Positions 37,071 through 46,798 of a DNA stretch of 64,000 nucleotides are shown piece after piece. The translations under genes were made by a program, and so were the position numbers. This DNA comes from Haloferax mucosum ATCC BAA-1512 (lineage in GTDB: Archaea; Halobacteriota; Halobacteria; Halobacteriales; Haloferacaceae): NCBI RefSeq assembly GCF_000337815.1, contig NZ_AOLN01000006.1, positions 295,377-359,376 on the forward strand, given 5' to 3'. The notes below the pieces were generated by a model. The model was not told where the DNA came from. It did no database searches and saw only the letters and a list, made by a program, of their open reading frames with translations. The stretch's first letter is position 1; each line of letters starts with the position of its first letter.

Positions 37071-37304
37071 TCCTGCGGATGTAGCGACGGCGCGAGCCTC
37101 ACGATACCGACGAGACGACCAGCGAACGTTTTTGTTAGTGGTATAACGGTCATACGTCTGACACACCATTCTAGTGCGTGCGGGGTATTCGATACACCGT
37201 GTCGCCACCAGCGGAACGCGACAGGCTCGCTCGTGAGTCGAAACGCCCCGAACGCGGCTCAAAAAAGAGAAAGACACATAATGCGCACTCATCACTCGTT
37301 CGAC

Positions 37305-38651
37305 ATGGGACTATTTGATCGCCTCACCGGCGGCAGTGGCGACCCTCGGGTCGCCTTCGTCGGCATCGACGGCGTACCGTACTCGCTCATCAGCGAGAAT
37401 CCCGATATCTTTCCGAATCTCACGCGAATCGCCTCGGCTGGGACGGGAACCCCAATCGACAGCATCGTTCCACCGGAATCGAGCGCCTGCTGGCCGGCAC
37501 TGACGACCGGCGTCAACCCCGGCGAGACCGGCGTCTACGGCTTCCAAGACCGCGAAGTCGGGTCGTACGACACGTACGTTCCGATGGGCCGAGACGTCCA
37601 AGCGACTCGCGTTTGGGACCGCGTGACCGACGCCGGCCGCAAGGCGACCGTGATGAACGTTCCCGTGACGTTCCCGCCGCAACGAGACGTCCAGCGCATG
37701 GTCTCCGGGTTCCTCTCGCCCGGCGTCGATACGGCCGCCCACCCGGAGTCGTTCGCCGACTCCCTAAACGAGGGGAACTACCGCATCGACACCGACGCCA
37801 AACTCGGCCACAAAGACGACAAGTCGTCGTTCATCGAAAACGCCGAACAGACGCTCAAGCGGCGCTACGAGGCCTTCAAGCAGTACATCGAACGCGACGA
37901 TTGGGACCTGTTTTTCGGCGTCTTCATGACGACCGACCGCGTCAACCACTTCCTGTTCAAAGATTACGAGCGCGACGGCACCTACAGCGAGGAGTTCGTC
38001 GAGTTCTATCGCACCGTCGATGCCTACCTCGGCGACCTCCACGACGCGCTCCCGGACGACGTGACGATGGTCGTCGCGTCCGACCACGGCTTCACGTCGC
38101 TCGATTACGAGGTTCACTGTAACGTGTGGCTCGAAGAGAACGGCTGGCTCTCGTATGAGTCCGACGACCACGACTCGCTTTCCGACATCAAGTCCGAATC
38201 GAAGGCGTACTCGCTTATCCCCGGTCGGTTCTTCATCAACCTCGAAGGCCGCGAACCGCGCGGGTCGGTCTCGCAAGACGATTACGAGGCGGTCCGCGAC
38301 GAACTGAAAACCGAACTCGAAGCGCTCGAAGGTCCCGATGGCAAGAAAGTCGCAGAACGCGTCGTCGTCAAGGAAGACGCGTTCGACGGCGCACAGGACC
38401 ACCTCGCACCGGACCTCGTCGTCGTCCCGAACCACGGCTTCGACCTCAAATCCGGCTTCAAGGGCCACGACGACGTGTTCGGCACCGGCCCGCGAAACGG
38501 TATGCACAGCTTCGACAACGCGACACTGCTCATCGACGACCCGGACGTGGCTGTCGAAGCCGATATCGACCTCTACGACATCACGCCGACGATTCTCGAC
38601 CTCATGGAAATCGAGACCGACGCCGAATTCGACGGCCGAAGTCTCGTCTAA
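37305..38651 (+). CDS. Alkaline-phosphatase-superfamily phosphodiesterase/nucleotide pyrophosphatase
   Basis: The 448-residue protein starts VAFVGIDGVPYSLI with the metal-binding aspartate, followed by PPESSACWPALTTGVNPGETGVYGF, where the nucleophilic Ser/Thr is expected, MTTDRVNHFLF, MVVASDHGFTS (second metal site), GMHSFDNATLLIDD and TPTILDLM with the final motif. This is the type I phosphodiesterase/nucleotide pyrophosphatase pattern; haloarchaeal glycan loci often contain such enzymes. No signal peptide is visible, so it is probably cytoplasmic. Two earlier ATG/GTG codons are in frame; 37305 fits the conserved N-terminus. Confidence 0.85.
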   Translation: MGLFDRLTGGSGDPRVAFVGIDGVPYSLISENPDIFPNLTRIASAGTGTPIDSIVPPESSACWPALTTGVNPGETGVYGFQDREVGSYDTYVPMGRDVQATRVWDRVTDAGRKATVMNVPVTFPPQRDVQRMVSGFLSPGVDTAAHPESFADSLNEGNYRIDTDAKLGHKDDKSSFIENAEQTLKRRYEAFKQYIERDDWDLFFGVFMTTDRVNHFLFKDYERDGTYSEEFVEFYRTVDAYLGDLHDALPDDVTMVVASDHGFTSLDYEVHCNVWLEENGWLSYESDDHDSLSDIKSESKAYSLIPGRFFINLEGREPRGSVSQDDYEAVRDELKTELEALEGPDGKKVAERVVVKEDAFDGAQDHLAPDLVVVPNHGFDLKSGFKGHDDVFGTGPRNGMHSFDNATLLIDDPDVAVEADIDLYDITPTILDLMEIETDAEFDGRSLV

Positions 38652-38751
38652 CGCTCCCGCGCGGACCGCCCGGAGCGCGAACGGTTCTCCAACCCAGAGA
38701 GACATCCAGACCCGAGGGGCACGCGCGGGATTGAATCTATTTTCGGCCGAC

Positions 38752-41139
38752 TCACCGCCCTCTGCCTAACCAGCGAATACTGAGCGCGGCCACGAGCGCG
38801 GCGACGGCGAGTGCCGCCACACCCATCAGGCCGTAGTCGGGACCTTGCGACGGACCGTCACTGTTCGCGCCAGTGGAATCCGTCGGCGGGGTGTCGAACT
38901 TCGAACTCCCCTCTTTGACGACCACGTCCACGGGTTGGTCGTTCACCCGGAATTCGTACTCACCGGGCGACTCGACCCGCTGTTCGAAGGTGACGGCTTG
39001 CCGTTGTCCGGCGGGGACGGTAATCGTCTTCGACTCGGTGACACCGTCAATACCCTCGAATGTGAGAGTCGTCGTCTCCTCCGTCTCACCGGTGTTAGTG
39101 ACAGTTGCGATGAGCGTGACGTTCTCGCCCGGCCCAATGGTCGAAGCGTCGGCTTCCACGTTCGTGAGTGCGAGCGCCGTGGGTTCGCGCACGACGGTCT
39201 CGACGCTCGCGTCGCCGACGGTGACGGCGTACGTCCCAGTCTCGTTGAACCGGTGGTCGAACGTGACGGGGCTTGTCTGGCCGGACTGGAGTGTCATCGA
39301 CTGGTTCGCAACGACCGCACCATCGACAGTCAGATTGACCGTAACGGTGCCGTTTGCGTGGCCCGTGTTAGTCACGTCGCCGGTGAGCGTCGTCGTCTCC
39401 CCGACGACTGCCTCCGACGTGGTGACGTTCGAGACGGTTGCGACCGGTTGCTGGATGCCCAGTGCGAAGTAGGACATGCCCGGCGTCGTCGCCGTCATCT
39501 TGTACTGCGTGTTCGTCTCTCTCGTCGTCGTGTCGAGGGGGTCCCACGTCCCGTTGTGGTAGCGGTAGAACCCGATGTTTTCGGGTGCCGTTCCGCGGGC
39601 GCTGAGATCAGCTTTCGCTAATTTGAAATCCACGGTGGCGGCGTCGAGCGACCGGTTCATCGCCTCGTCACCCTTGATTTCGAGATACAGCGGCACGTCG
39701 TCGGTTCCGGTGAGCGTCTCGACGGGGACGGGCTTTTTCGTGTAGCCTTTCACCTCCATCGTGAACGACGAGCTGGACTCGGCCAACGTGAGACCCACGC
39801 GGGTGACTTCGATGCCGGAATCGGCGGTCACCGACGACGGGAGTCGGACTTCGACCGGCGACCCTGCTTTGGCACTGCGAACGTCGTACCGGACGTGGGT
39901 GCCCGTCACCGTCGTGGTTTTGATGTTCGCCGAGGGCGGTGCGGCGCTGGCGCTCCCGCCGCCGGAACTCCCGCCGCTCGAACTGCCACCACTGCCTCCG
40001 CCGCCACCACCGCCTCCACCGGAGCTACGGGCCGGTTTCGGTTCTGGCGTTGGCGTCGGTGTCGGTGTTGGTTCTGGTGTCGGTGTCGGCGTTGGTTCTG
40101 GTGTCGGTGTCGGCGTCGGTGTCGGTGTTGGTTCTGGTGTCGGTGTCGGCGTTGGTTCTGGTGTCGGTGTCGGCGTCGGTGTCGGCGTTGGCGTCGGAGT
40201 TGGTGTTGGTGTTGGTTCTGGTGTTGGTGTCGGTGTCGGAGTTGGCGTTGGCGTCGGAGTTGGCGTCGGTGTCGGTGTCGGAGTTGGCGTCGGCGTCGGT
40301 GTCGGCGTTGGAGTTGGTGTCGGCGTCGGTGTCGGTGTTGGAGTTGGTGTCGGCGTCGGTGTCGGTGTTGGAGTTGGTGTCGGCGTCGGTGTCGGTGTTG
40401 GAGTTGGTGTCGGTGTCGCCCCCTCACACGGACCGGGGGCAATCGTGAGTTCCGAATCCATATCGAGCGTCACCGTGCTCTCGTTCGCGTGAATCAGCCG
40501 GAACTCAGAGACGCGGTGGTCGCCAGTGCTCCACGTCCACTCGCCGGAGTGGGCCGCCTGCTCGTTGAATGCGGGCGTAATCGTGACAACCTCGTCTGCG
40601 CCGAGGTTCTCGAACCCGCGGTACGCGCCGCCGTCGGTCCGGTTAGGTGCCCATTTCCAGTCGATAGTCACCGTCGAGGCACTGGTGACCCAGTCGTCGT
40701 CCTGCGTGCCGTTGCCGTAGTAGTCGTCTTGGACGACCCAACCGTCACCCGACGGCAGGCCCTCGAACATCATCGTCGCGGTCCCGGCGAATGGCGCGTC
40801 GCCGAGTTCGTCGTGGAGGACGACGAGACTGATACCTTGCGAGCCATTGTAGAAGAAGAGACTACTCACCTGATTTTCCTGTAAGTAGCCGGTCCCGTAC
40901 GACGAGTAAATCCCGACCGGCGACGTCTCGTTGTTCCGGTAGTCGTAGAACGACTCGACGGTCGTCGTCCCGTCACCGAACAGTTCGACGGTGTAGCACA
41001 TCCCACCCTGACTGACGGCGTAAACCGACGGCTCGGGGGAATCCTGTTGTGCGAAGGCACCGCCCGTCGTCGAGGACAAGACCACGAAGAACGCGACCGC
41101 GACGACGAGTAGGCGATTTCGGGGGACCATAGAGACCAT
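38752..41139 (-). CDS. Secreted PGF-pre-PGF domain protein with Thr-Pro linker
   Basis: The 795-residue surface protein has a signal peptide ([22 protein letters not shown]), an N-terminal domain of about 220 residues with few known features, a linker of about 125 residues consisting mainly of Thr-Pro repeats with occasional Glu, a poly-Gly/Ser segment, then a PGF-pre-PGF domain ([43 protein letters not shown]), two CARDB-like beta domains (around residues 580-735) and a C-terminal helix ([27 protein letters not shown] in outline). Unlike typical PGF-CTERM proteins it lacks a clear PGF motif before the helix. Many NxT/S sequons suggest N-glycosylation. It is likely anchored to the cell with the N-terminal domain held away by the stiff linker. 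Confidence 0.85.
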   Translation of the reverse strand: MVSMVPRNRLLVVAVAFFVVLSSTTGGAFAQQDSPEPSVYAVSQGGMCYTVELFGDGTTTVESFYDYRNNETSPVGIYSSYGTGYLQENQVSSLFFYNGSQGISLVVLHDELGDAPFAGTATMMFEGLPSGDGWVVQDDYYGNGTQDDDWVTSASTVTIDWKWAPNRTDGGAYRGFENLGADEVVTITPAFNEQAAHSGEWTWSTGDHRVSEFRLIHANESTVTLDMDSELTIAPGPCEGATPTPTPTPTPTPTPTPTPTPTPTPTPTPTPTPTPTPTPTPTPTPTPTPTPTPTPTPTPTPTPTPTPEPTPTPTPTPTPTPTPTPTPEPTPTPTPEPTPTPTPTPTPEPTPTPTPEPTPTPTPTPEPKPARSSGGGGGGGGGSGGSSSGGSSGGGSASAAPPSANIKTTTVTGTHVRYDVRSAKAGSPVEVRLPSSVTADSGIEVTRVGLTLAESSSSFTMEVKGYTKKPVPVETLTGTDDVPLYLEIKGDEAMNRSLDAATVDFKLAKADLSARGTAPENIGFYRYHNGTWDPLDTTTRETNTQYKMTATTPGMSYFALGIQQPVATVSNVTTSEAVVGETTTLTGDVTNTGHANGTVTVNLTVDGAVVANQSMTLQSGQTSPVTFDHRFNETGTYAVTVGDASVETVVREPTALALTNVEADASTIGPGENVTLIATVTNTGETEETTTLTFEGIDGVTESKTITVPAGQRQAVTFEQRVESPGEYEFRVNDQPVDVVVKEGSSKFDTPPTDSTGANSDGPSQGPDYGLMGVAALAVAALVAALSIRWLGRGR
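40041..40418. repeat. Thr-Pro-encoding low-complexity repeat, including perfect 30-base units
   Basis: This region encodes the (TP)n linker of the PGF-pre-PGF protein on the minus strand. Within it a 30-base unit (plus strand begins GAGTTGGTGTCGG) is repeated exactly three times at 40311-40340, 40341-40370 and 40371-40400, with a near-copy at 40281-40310 and a partial one after 40400. Such units are prone to slippage, so the linker length may vary between strains. Confidence 0.9.
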
Positions 41140-41555
41140 CAGTCGCGCTTCGCCGTCGGTCTCACCGGCCGTGACGGATACTGGAACGAACCGTTCCGTT
41201 TGGCGGTGGTTGTCGTCGCGGAAATGCCGGTCTGAGACACGGTTGGAGGAATCATAGTATCAGTGGTAGCTGACTGATACGCACCCAAGAGTTTCGTTAT
41301 GAACGGAGTACTACCAATTAAGCAGAATCCGACGATGACCTGCCTCGACACTAACGCCAGACACCGCTCGAAACGGCGTCGAAGCGGGGTTCTCTCGCCG
41401 AAAACGACAGTTAGCAGTGATTGTTGACGGCGCGAGAAATTGAAGGTGAGCCTAATCCATCACTCGACATACATACTGAGAGTACATACGGCTATAGACC
41501 CAAAATACTGGAACTGACGAAAGAAATTTAATTCTTCCAACACGTTTCTGACTCG
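41140..41555. other. Intergenic region, promoter sites only
   Basis: About 415 bases between divergent genes. An AT-rich part near 41460-41540 contains the TATA-like element of the next gene. A 70-codon minus-strand frame touching the start of the PGF-pre-PGF gene is present but lacks coding character. Confidence 0.45.
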
Positions 41556-41756
41556 ATGACACGGACACTCGAAGTCGCCCCCCACGTAATCACGGAGGGT
41601 TCGACGATTCGACACGCGACGTTGTGTACGGAACAGACCGTCGTAGAGATAGCAGAAGAGACAATTCGAACCACGGGCGACGACGAAGAGTACGTTTACC
41701 CGCGCGAGCAACTGGCCCTCGACCTATCGGTCGGACGATTCGAAGTTATTTCTTAG
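41556..41756 (+). CDS. Small acidic protein of unknown function
   Basis: The 66-residue acidic protein has haloarchaeal composition and a plausible leaderless start: AATTTAATT (41525-41533) lies about 25-30 bases upstream. It contains IRHATLCTEQTVVEIAEETIR and a C-terminal EEYVYPREQLALDLSVGRFEVI stretch. The family is not recognised; small acidic proteins of this kind are common and conserved among haloarchaea. Confidence 0.5.
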   Translation: MTRTLEVAPHVITEGSTIRHATLCTEQTVVEIAEETIRTTGDDEEYVYPREQLALDLSVGRFEVIS

Positions 41757-42003
41757 AGCCGGTTCCAACGATACGGCGCGCCGACTGTACCCAAACGACT
41801 AGCGTGAGCCGTATCTCGGCCAAAGAGCGACTCGAAGCAACCGATTCCGATTCTGTCGTTCGATTTTCAAACTATCGAAGTCGAAACTGTTTTAATCCGA
41901 TTTGGTATACACCTGAGATACACGTGGGTAGTGGGTACTCATAACATACCATTAGTGAACGTGGTGCGCTGTGGCCCGCTATTCGCTGTACGTAGACTAA
42001 ACT

Positions 42004-45000
42004 ATGATACGAGGTAGCAATACTGAACAGGTGCGCGCGATAGTGCTCGCGGCGCTGATGGTGTGTTCCGTCGTGGGAGGCTCCATCGCGTTTACGGGCG
42101 GTGCTATCGCCGCACAACCAGCCGGTCCCGACGGCATCGCCGATGCGGGAACAGACGCCGGCGCGCTCGCGCCCGGTGACACGGCAGTCGTACAGACCAT
42201 CGAGATAACTGATTCGGACGAAAACGACACGAACGCGGTCGAAGTGACCGGCGTGACGGTCACCGCCGCCGCCGACAACACGGCGTCCGCGGCGGACGTC
42301 TCGTCGGTTCGTATTCTCGACGCCGACGGCGACGAACTGGCGAGCGACACCGCCGCAGACAGTCTGTTCGGCGCGGGCCAGACGTTCGACCTCTCGGGCG
42401 TGTCGGTCCCGGACGACGGTCGCACCACGCTCCAGATTTCGGTTACTGTGGCCGACAACGTCTCCGAGACCGCAGTGCTCGGCGTTTCGACGAAAGTCAA
42501 CTGGACCGAAAACGGGACGGCCGGTCAGACGGCCGCCGTCACCGACGGAGCGACCGAAACACTCGAAGCGTCCGCCAGCGGACTAACCGGCAACGAAACG
42601 GCCGAGTCCGGCAACGAAACCGCTGAATCGAACAACGAAACGTCCGAGTCCGGCAACGAAACCGCTGAATCGAACAACGAGACAGCCAAGCCAGGTAACG
42701 AGACGGCCGGTGCCGGCGACGGCTCCGACGGCAACGCCACTGCTCACCCCGACGGGCAGACGACGGAGCGTCCGACCGTGAAGAACGAGACGACTGCGGC
42801 GGAGACGAACGGAACGGCGCAGAATGCCTCCGAAACCGCTACTGCGACGCTCGACGAGTCGTCCGCCGCGCCGGACCTCCAAATCGTCCGTCCGGCGAAC
42901 CAGACCGTCGTTCGGTCCGACGGCTTCCTCGATGTGGCCTACGGCTACGTCGCAAACGCTCCCGACGACGTAACGTCCGCGCGAATCTCCCTCACCGACG
43001 GGGCGGGCGCGTCGTACAACTACTCACTCGGCAAGACCGCCTACGAGGCGGGCGCAGTCGAAACAGTTAGTCTCGACCTCGACAAACCCGCCGGAAATCT
43101 CACTGACGGCGCGTACTACGTCGATATCTCCGTCACGAACGCGTCTGGAGACACGGACACGGTTCGAACGACTGGCCCCGTCGTCGTCGTGAACGACGAG
43201 CGCCCGGCGCTCGAAAACGTGACCATCACGAGCAACAGAACCGACATCCCGCTCGACGGGTCGGTGAACTTCTCTTACGACTACGGGTCTGCGCCGAACG
43301 CCTCTAGCATCACGGTGTGGGTCGTCGAGAGCGGCGACACCGCGAACTTCACCGCCGGAGACCGACAGAACGCGACCTACGCGGCCTACGAGCAGTCGGT
43401 TGATCACGGTGTCGTCAGCGACCGAACGCACACCGTCGGTCTCGCCTACCGAGTGCCCGACAACAGCAACTACAGCGTCTTCGTCGGTGTGACGGACGCG
43501 ACCGGCCGACAGAGCAACGTCAGCGAAGTCGGACGTATCGGCGTCAATACCGCGAAACCGAGTATCGACTCGGTGCAGGCCAAGGCCGGAAGCGACATCG
43601 TAACCGTCCGCTTTTCCGAACCGGTCGTCGCCGGTGACGGCGACGCCGACATCACTCGTGCCGACTTCGCGTTCCAAGACGGGAACGACGCCGGCGCGAG
43701 TTCGATTTCGGGCGTCGTCGCCCACAGCAAGGATACGGTAACGCTCCACCTCGACGCCAACGTCACGCTCGGTGACCTCGGACGCGACGCCGTGAGCGCG
43801 CGAAGCGGGCAACTCGTAGACACTCACGAGGGCGGCGCTCGCGCGGTCGGTCCGATCGCTGTCGCGCTCGCAGATACGATTCCGCCGACGCCCGAGGCGG
43901 TCAACCTGACCGCCATCAACATGAGCAACGTCGATAGCTACGACGTGGTCGTGCACGCGCCTGCCCATCAGACCGATGTCGAAGTAACCCTCGTCGGGGA
44001 AGGCGGAAACAGCGTCTCGACGAGTAACGACGCGGTGACGGGCAAAACGGTGCTCACGCTGAACGCCACCACGCTCCAAGACGGGTTCACCACGGTCGCA
44101 GTCAACCTGACCGACGTCGCCGGAAACAGCAGAGTCACAGAGACGTTCACCCAGAAGGACACGGTCGCGCCGGGACTCACGGTCGTCTCGACGAACGCGG
44201 GGTCCGACGTTGTTACGGTACGGTACACCGAGTACATCAACGACACGTCAGCGTCCGACTTCGCGTTTTCCAACCTCACGACCGAGGTCAACACGACGCG
44301 AACCATCGAAAAGACGACGCTCACGCTGAACGAGACGATTCCGGCGACGGCGATCAACAACAGCAACGTGACGCTGTCCGCATCGGGCGTCACGGACCCC
44401 GCTGGGAACCCGATTCACAACGAGAGCATACTCGTGGACATCGACGACCCGACGGTGTCGGGCGTCACCGCCGAACCGGGCGACGAGCGGATCGTCCTCA
44501 CGTTCTCTGAACTCGTTACACCCGGTGAGAACGACTCGTTTACCGTAGACGACTTCGGGTACACCGAGAACAACAGTTCCGGTGTCACCGCCATCGAGGC
44601 AGTGAGTCAGACCGGTCCGCAGACGGTCGTTCTCGAAACTAACGGGGAACTCACGCCCGACGACCTCGAATTCGATGCCGTCACCGTCGCGGCCGACGGG
44701 GTCTACGACATGGCCGGACGCTCTGCCAACGCGGCCACCTACACCATCGGCATCGAATCCGACCTCCGCGTCAACGTCAGCGGCAGGACGATGACCCTGA
44801 CCGTCGTGTCTCCGAACGACATCGAAAACGCGACGAACGGGATGATGGTGCGCGAGACCAACCGCGAACTCGACTCGCTCGAACAGTTCGAACTCGACGA
44901 GCGATTCGAGACGCTGGTGAACGCCTCTCAGTTCACCAAGGTCAAACCCGGAACGTACGAAGCGACGGTCACGATTCCGTCGGACGCCGACGGCGACGCT

Positions 45001-45942
45001 GACGGCCGCTACTCGGTCGCCGGACCCGTCGGTGGAACGCGACTGGTCGAGATGTCCAGCGTCGATACGACCGACCCGCATCCGACGGACGCGGTCCTCC
45101 TCGACGTGACCGACGCGGCGCAACTCGACGACACGCGCAACACCACCGAGATTCGCGTGCTGTTCAACGAGCCGATAAACGCCAGCGACATCATGCCGAG
45201 TGACGTCTCCATCGACGGCTTCGATGGGGAAATCGTGGCGGTTCAGGACGCCGGTCCGTTCGGCTCGGTCACGATTATCACCGAAGGTACGGTCCAGACC
45301 GGTGATAGCCCGAAGGTCAGAATCGACGGCGAGAGCTACATCGACCTCGCCGGCACCCACGGCAAACAGGGCGGCGCGACGACGGTCCACACCGCCGCGT
45401 TCGACCTCGATGAAGGACGGAACTTCGTCTCCGTCCCGGCATCGAGCGGCGACCTCCCGCTCGACGAACTCGACTTGTCCGCGGTCGATGCCATCTACGC
45501 GTACGACGCGTCGTCGGGGTCGTGGGACGCGTTCGACCCGGACGCTTGGATAAACGACTTGACGAAGCTCGAAGGCGGCAACGGCTACATCTTCGTGATG
45601 GAACGCGACGCGACGCTCACGCTGAACGTCTACAACGAACCCGGCGCGACCGAGGACACGAGAGACGTTGCACCCGTACCGACACAACAGAGACTCACCG
45701 AAGGCTGGAATCTGGTAGGACACTACCAAGAGTACGACCAGAACGTCTCGGTCGCGCTGTCGTCACTCGACGACGACTCCGTCTACAAGCTTCTCGCACA
45801 CGACGAGTCGGCCGATCGCCTCGCCTATCGCTCGTACAACGCCGGGGAGTTCGAGACGATGAAACGCGGCGAAGCCTACTGGGTGTTCGTCCGCGACGAC
45901 GAGGTCTACACCGAGGCGACGAATAACACGGCAGATAGCTAA
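42004..45942 (+). CDS. Large surface glycoprotein with S-layer-type signal peptide
   Basis: The 1,312-residue protein begins with a signal resembling that of haloarchaeal S-layer glycoproteins (VRAIVLAALMVCSVVGGSIAFTGGAIAA in outline; key stretch RAIVLAALMVCSVV and SIAFTGGAIA). Residues about 190-245 are a Glu/Ser/Asn/Thr segment with tandem NET sequons; after it come several Ig-like beta domains with internal similarity (repeated forms such as AGSDIVTVRFSEPV, AGSDVVTVRYTEYI, DERIVLTFSELV), then a C-terminal region with two GWNLVGHY/GRNFVSVP-type modules. No PGF-CTERM tail or terminal helix is visible, so anchoring may be by assembly or partner proteins. It is probably co-transcribed with the PGF-CTERM gene 31 bases downstream. 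Confidence 0.82.
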   Translation: MIRGSNTEQVRAIVLAALMVCSVVGGSIAFTGGAIAAQPAGPDGIADAGTDAGALAPGDTAVVQTIEITDSDENDTNAVEVTGVTVTAAADNTASAADVSSVRILDADGDELASDTAADSLFGAGQTFDLSGVSVPDDGRTTLQISVTVADNVSETAVLGVSTKVNWTENGTAGQTAAVTDGATETLEASASGLTGNETAESGNETAESNNETSESGNETAESNNETAKPGNETAGAGDGSDGNATAHPDGQTTERPTVKNETTAAETNGTAQNASETATATLDESSAAPDLQIVRPANQTVVRSDGFLDVAYGYVANAPDDVTSARISLTDGAGASYNYSLGKTAYEAGAVETVSLDLDKPAGNLTDGAYYVDISVTNASGDTDTVRTTGPVVVVNDERPALENVTITSNRTDIPLDGSVNFSYDYGSAPNASSITVWVVESGDTANFTAGDRQNATYAAYEQSVDHGVVSDRTHTVGLAYRVPDNSNYSVFVGVTDATGRQSNVSEVGRIGVNTAKPSIDSVQAKAGSDIVTVRFSEPVVAGDGDADITRADFAFQDGNDAGASSISGVVAHSKDTVTLHLDANVTLGDLGRDAVSARSGQLVDTHEGGARAVGPIAVALADTIPPTPEAVNLTAINMSNVDSYDVVVHAPAHQTDVEVTLVGEGGNSVSTSNDAVTGKTVLTLNATTLQDGFTTVAVNLTDVAGNSRVTETFTQKDTVAPGLTVVSTNAGSDVVTVRYTEYINDTSASDFAFSNLTTEVNTTRTIEKTTLTLNETIPATAINNSNVTLSASGVTDPAGNPIHNESILVDIDDPTVSGVTAEPGDERIVLTFSELVTPGENDSFTVDDFGYTENNSSGVTAIEAVSQTGPQTVVLETNGELTPDDLEFDAVTVAADGVYDMAGRSANAATYTIGIESDLRVNVSGRTMTLTVVSPNDIENATNGMMVRETNRELDSLEQFELDERFETLVNASQFTKVKPGTYEATVTIPSDADGDADGRYSVAGPVGGTRLVEMSSVDTTDPHPTDAVLLDVTDAAQLDDTRNTTEIRVLFNEPINASDIMPSDVSIDGFDGEIVAVQDAGPFGSVTIITEGTVQTGDSPKVRIDGESYIDLAGTHGKQGGATTVHTAAFDLDEGRNFVSVPASSGDLPLDELDLSAVDAIYAYDASSGSWDAFDPDAWINDLTKLEGGNGYIFVMERDATLTLNVYNEPGATEDTRDVAPVPTQQRLTEGWNLVGHYQEYDQNVSVALSSLDDDSVYKLLAHDESADRLAYRSYNAGEFETMKRGEAYWVFVRDDEVYTEATNNTADS
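42602..42680 (+). repeat. 42-base tandem repeat encoding N-glycosylation sequons
   Basis: A 37-base stretch (beginning CCGAGTCCGGCAACG) occurs at 42602-42638 and again exactly at 42644-42680, a period of 42 bases or 14 residues. Each unit encodes two NET sequons (pattern ESGNETAESNNET). Further NET triplets flank it, forming a dense glycosylation patch in the surface glycoprotein. Confidence 0.85.
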
Positions 45943-45973
45943 CCACGCTCAGCAAACCTTTGCGAACCCGACA

Positions 45974-46690
45974 ATGAACATACGACATACGAACTGGCGA
46001 ACCGGAGTGGCGGCGGGAGCGGTGGCGCTCCTCGCGCTCCTCGTCGTCACCGGGACCGCGAGTACGGCGATTGCGACACCGCCGTCGCCGCCGCACCGCT
46101 TTTTCGGCACTGTCGAAGACGACGGACAAGCGGTGTCTAACGCCGCAGTCGAGGTGACCTACAACGGCGACGTCGTCGCCTCCGACAGAACCGACGAAGA
46201 CGGCTACTTCGACCTGAAAGTGCCCGAAGAGCAAATCAACGGGTCCGAACGAACCGTGACCGTCAGCGTCCGCACCGAATCGAAGGAGTTCGAGTGGGAA
46301 TCGACCGGCTCGACCGAAGTCGCCTTCGCACTCGGTAGCGGCGGCGGGAACGGCGATGGCGGCGGAAGCGACGACGGAGACACCAATCCCGGCGGCGGAG
46401 GCGGCAACGCCGGCGGCGGTGCCGGTGGCGGTACGAGTGGTGGAAGTGGTGGCGGCGGTGCCACCGACCCGACGACCACGAGCACGCCACAACCGAGTAC
46501 CACGGCAGAACCGACGCAGACGGCGACGCCGACCGCAACGAGTACCACGTCGGAACCGACGACGACCGAGCCATCGACCACCGCGACCGAGAGTTCACCG
46601 GCGACGGGAACCGGTGTTCCCGGCTTCGGCCTGAGCGCCGCACTCGTTGCCCTCTTCGCGGTCGCCTCGCTCGCGCGCCGCAACGCATAG
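45974..46690 (+). CDS. Carboxypeptidase-regulatory-like PGF-CTERM surface protein
   Basis: The 238-residue protein has an N-terminal signal helix (TGVAAGAVALLALLVVTGTASTAIA in outline), a beta domain of the carboxypeptidase-regulatory type (RFFGTVEDDGQAVSNAAVEVTYNG and DEDGYFDLKVPE), a Gly-rich then Thr/Pro/Ser-rich spacer, and a perfect PGF-CTERM tail: TGTGVPGFG, a hydrophobic helix (LSAALVALFAVASLA) and basic RRNA. PGF-CTERM tails are cut and lipid-attached by archaeosortase A. It follows the large surface glycoprotein by 31 bases and may be its membrane anchor partner. Confidence 0.88.
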   Translation: MNIRHTNWRTGVAAGAVALLALLVVTGTASTAIATPPSPPHRFFGTVEDDGQAVSNAAVEVTYNGDVVASDRTDEDGYFDLKVPEEQINGSERTVTVSVRTESKEFEWESTGSTEVAFALGSGGGNGDGGGSDDGDTNPGGGGGNAGGGAGGGTSGGSGGGGATDPTTTSTPQPSTTAEPTQTATPTATSTTSEPTTTEPSTTATESSPATGTGVPGFGLSAALVALFAVASLARRNA

Positions 46691-46710
46691 CCACCGACCG
46701 AACCGATCTC

Positions 46711-46716
46711 TTTTTT
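46711..46716 (+). terminator. T-run terminator after the surface gene pair
   Basis: Six T bases preceded by CTC lie 20 bases after the stop of the PGF-CTERM gene, in otherwise GC-rich sequence, fitting an archaeal T-run terminator. Confidence 0.4.
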
Positions 46717-46798
46717 GACGCACTCGAATAGCGGCACCGTGACGCCGACCCATGCGCTTCGGTAACAATATATATGTGTTTGGTATACACTGGTATGC

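Noticed and set aside
40041..40418. Repeat array that could be mistaken for a CRISPR
   Set aside because: Units are contiguous without unique spacers and encode an in-frame Thr-Pro linker; no cas genes are present.
41139..41351. A 70-codon frame whose TGA overlaps the ATG of the PGF-pre-PGF protein gene, resembling the two leader ORFs
   Set aside because: No TATA box at the right distance from its start and no Shine-Dalgarno before the next gene, so the overlap is probably chance.
44248..45729. 493-codon minus-strand frame inside the surface glycoprotein gene
   Set aside because: It is an antisense shadow of an acidic secreted protein; no conserved motif or promoter.
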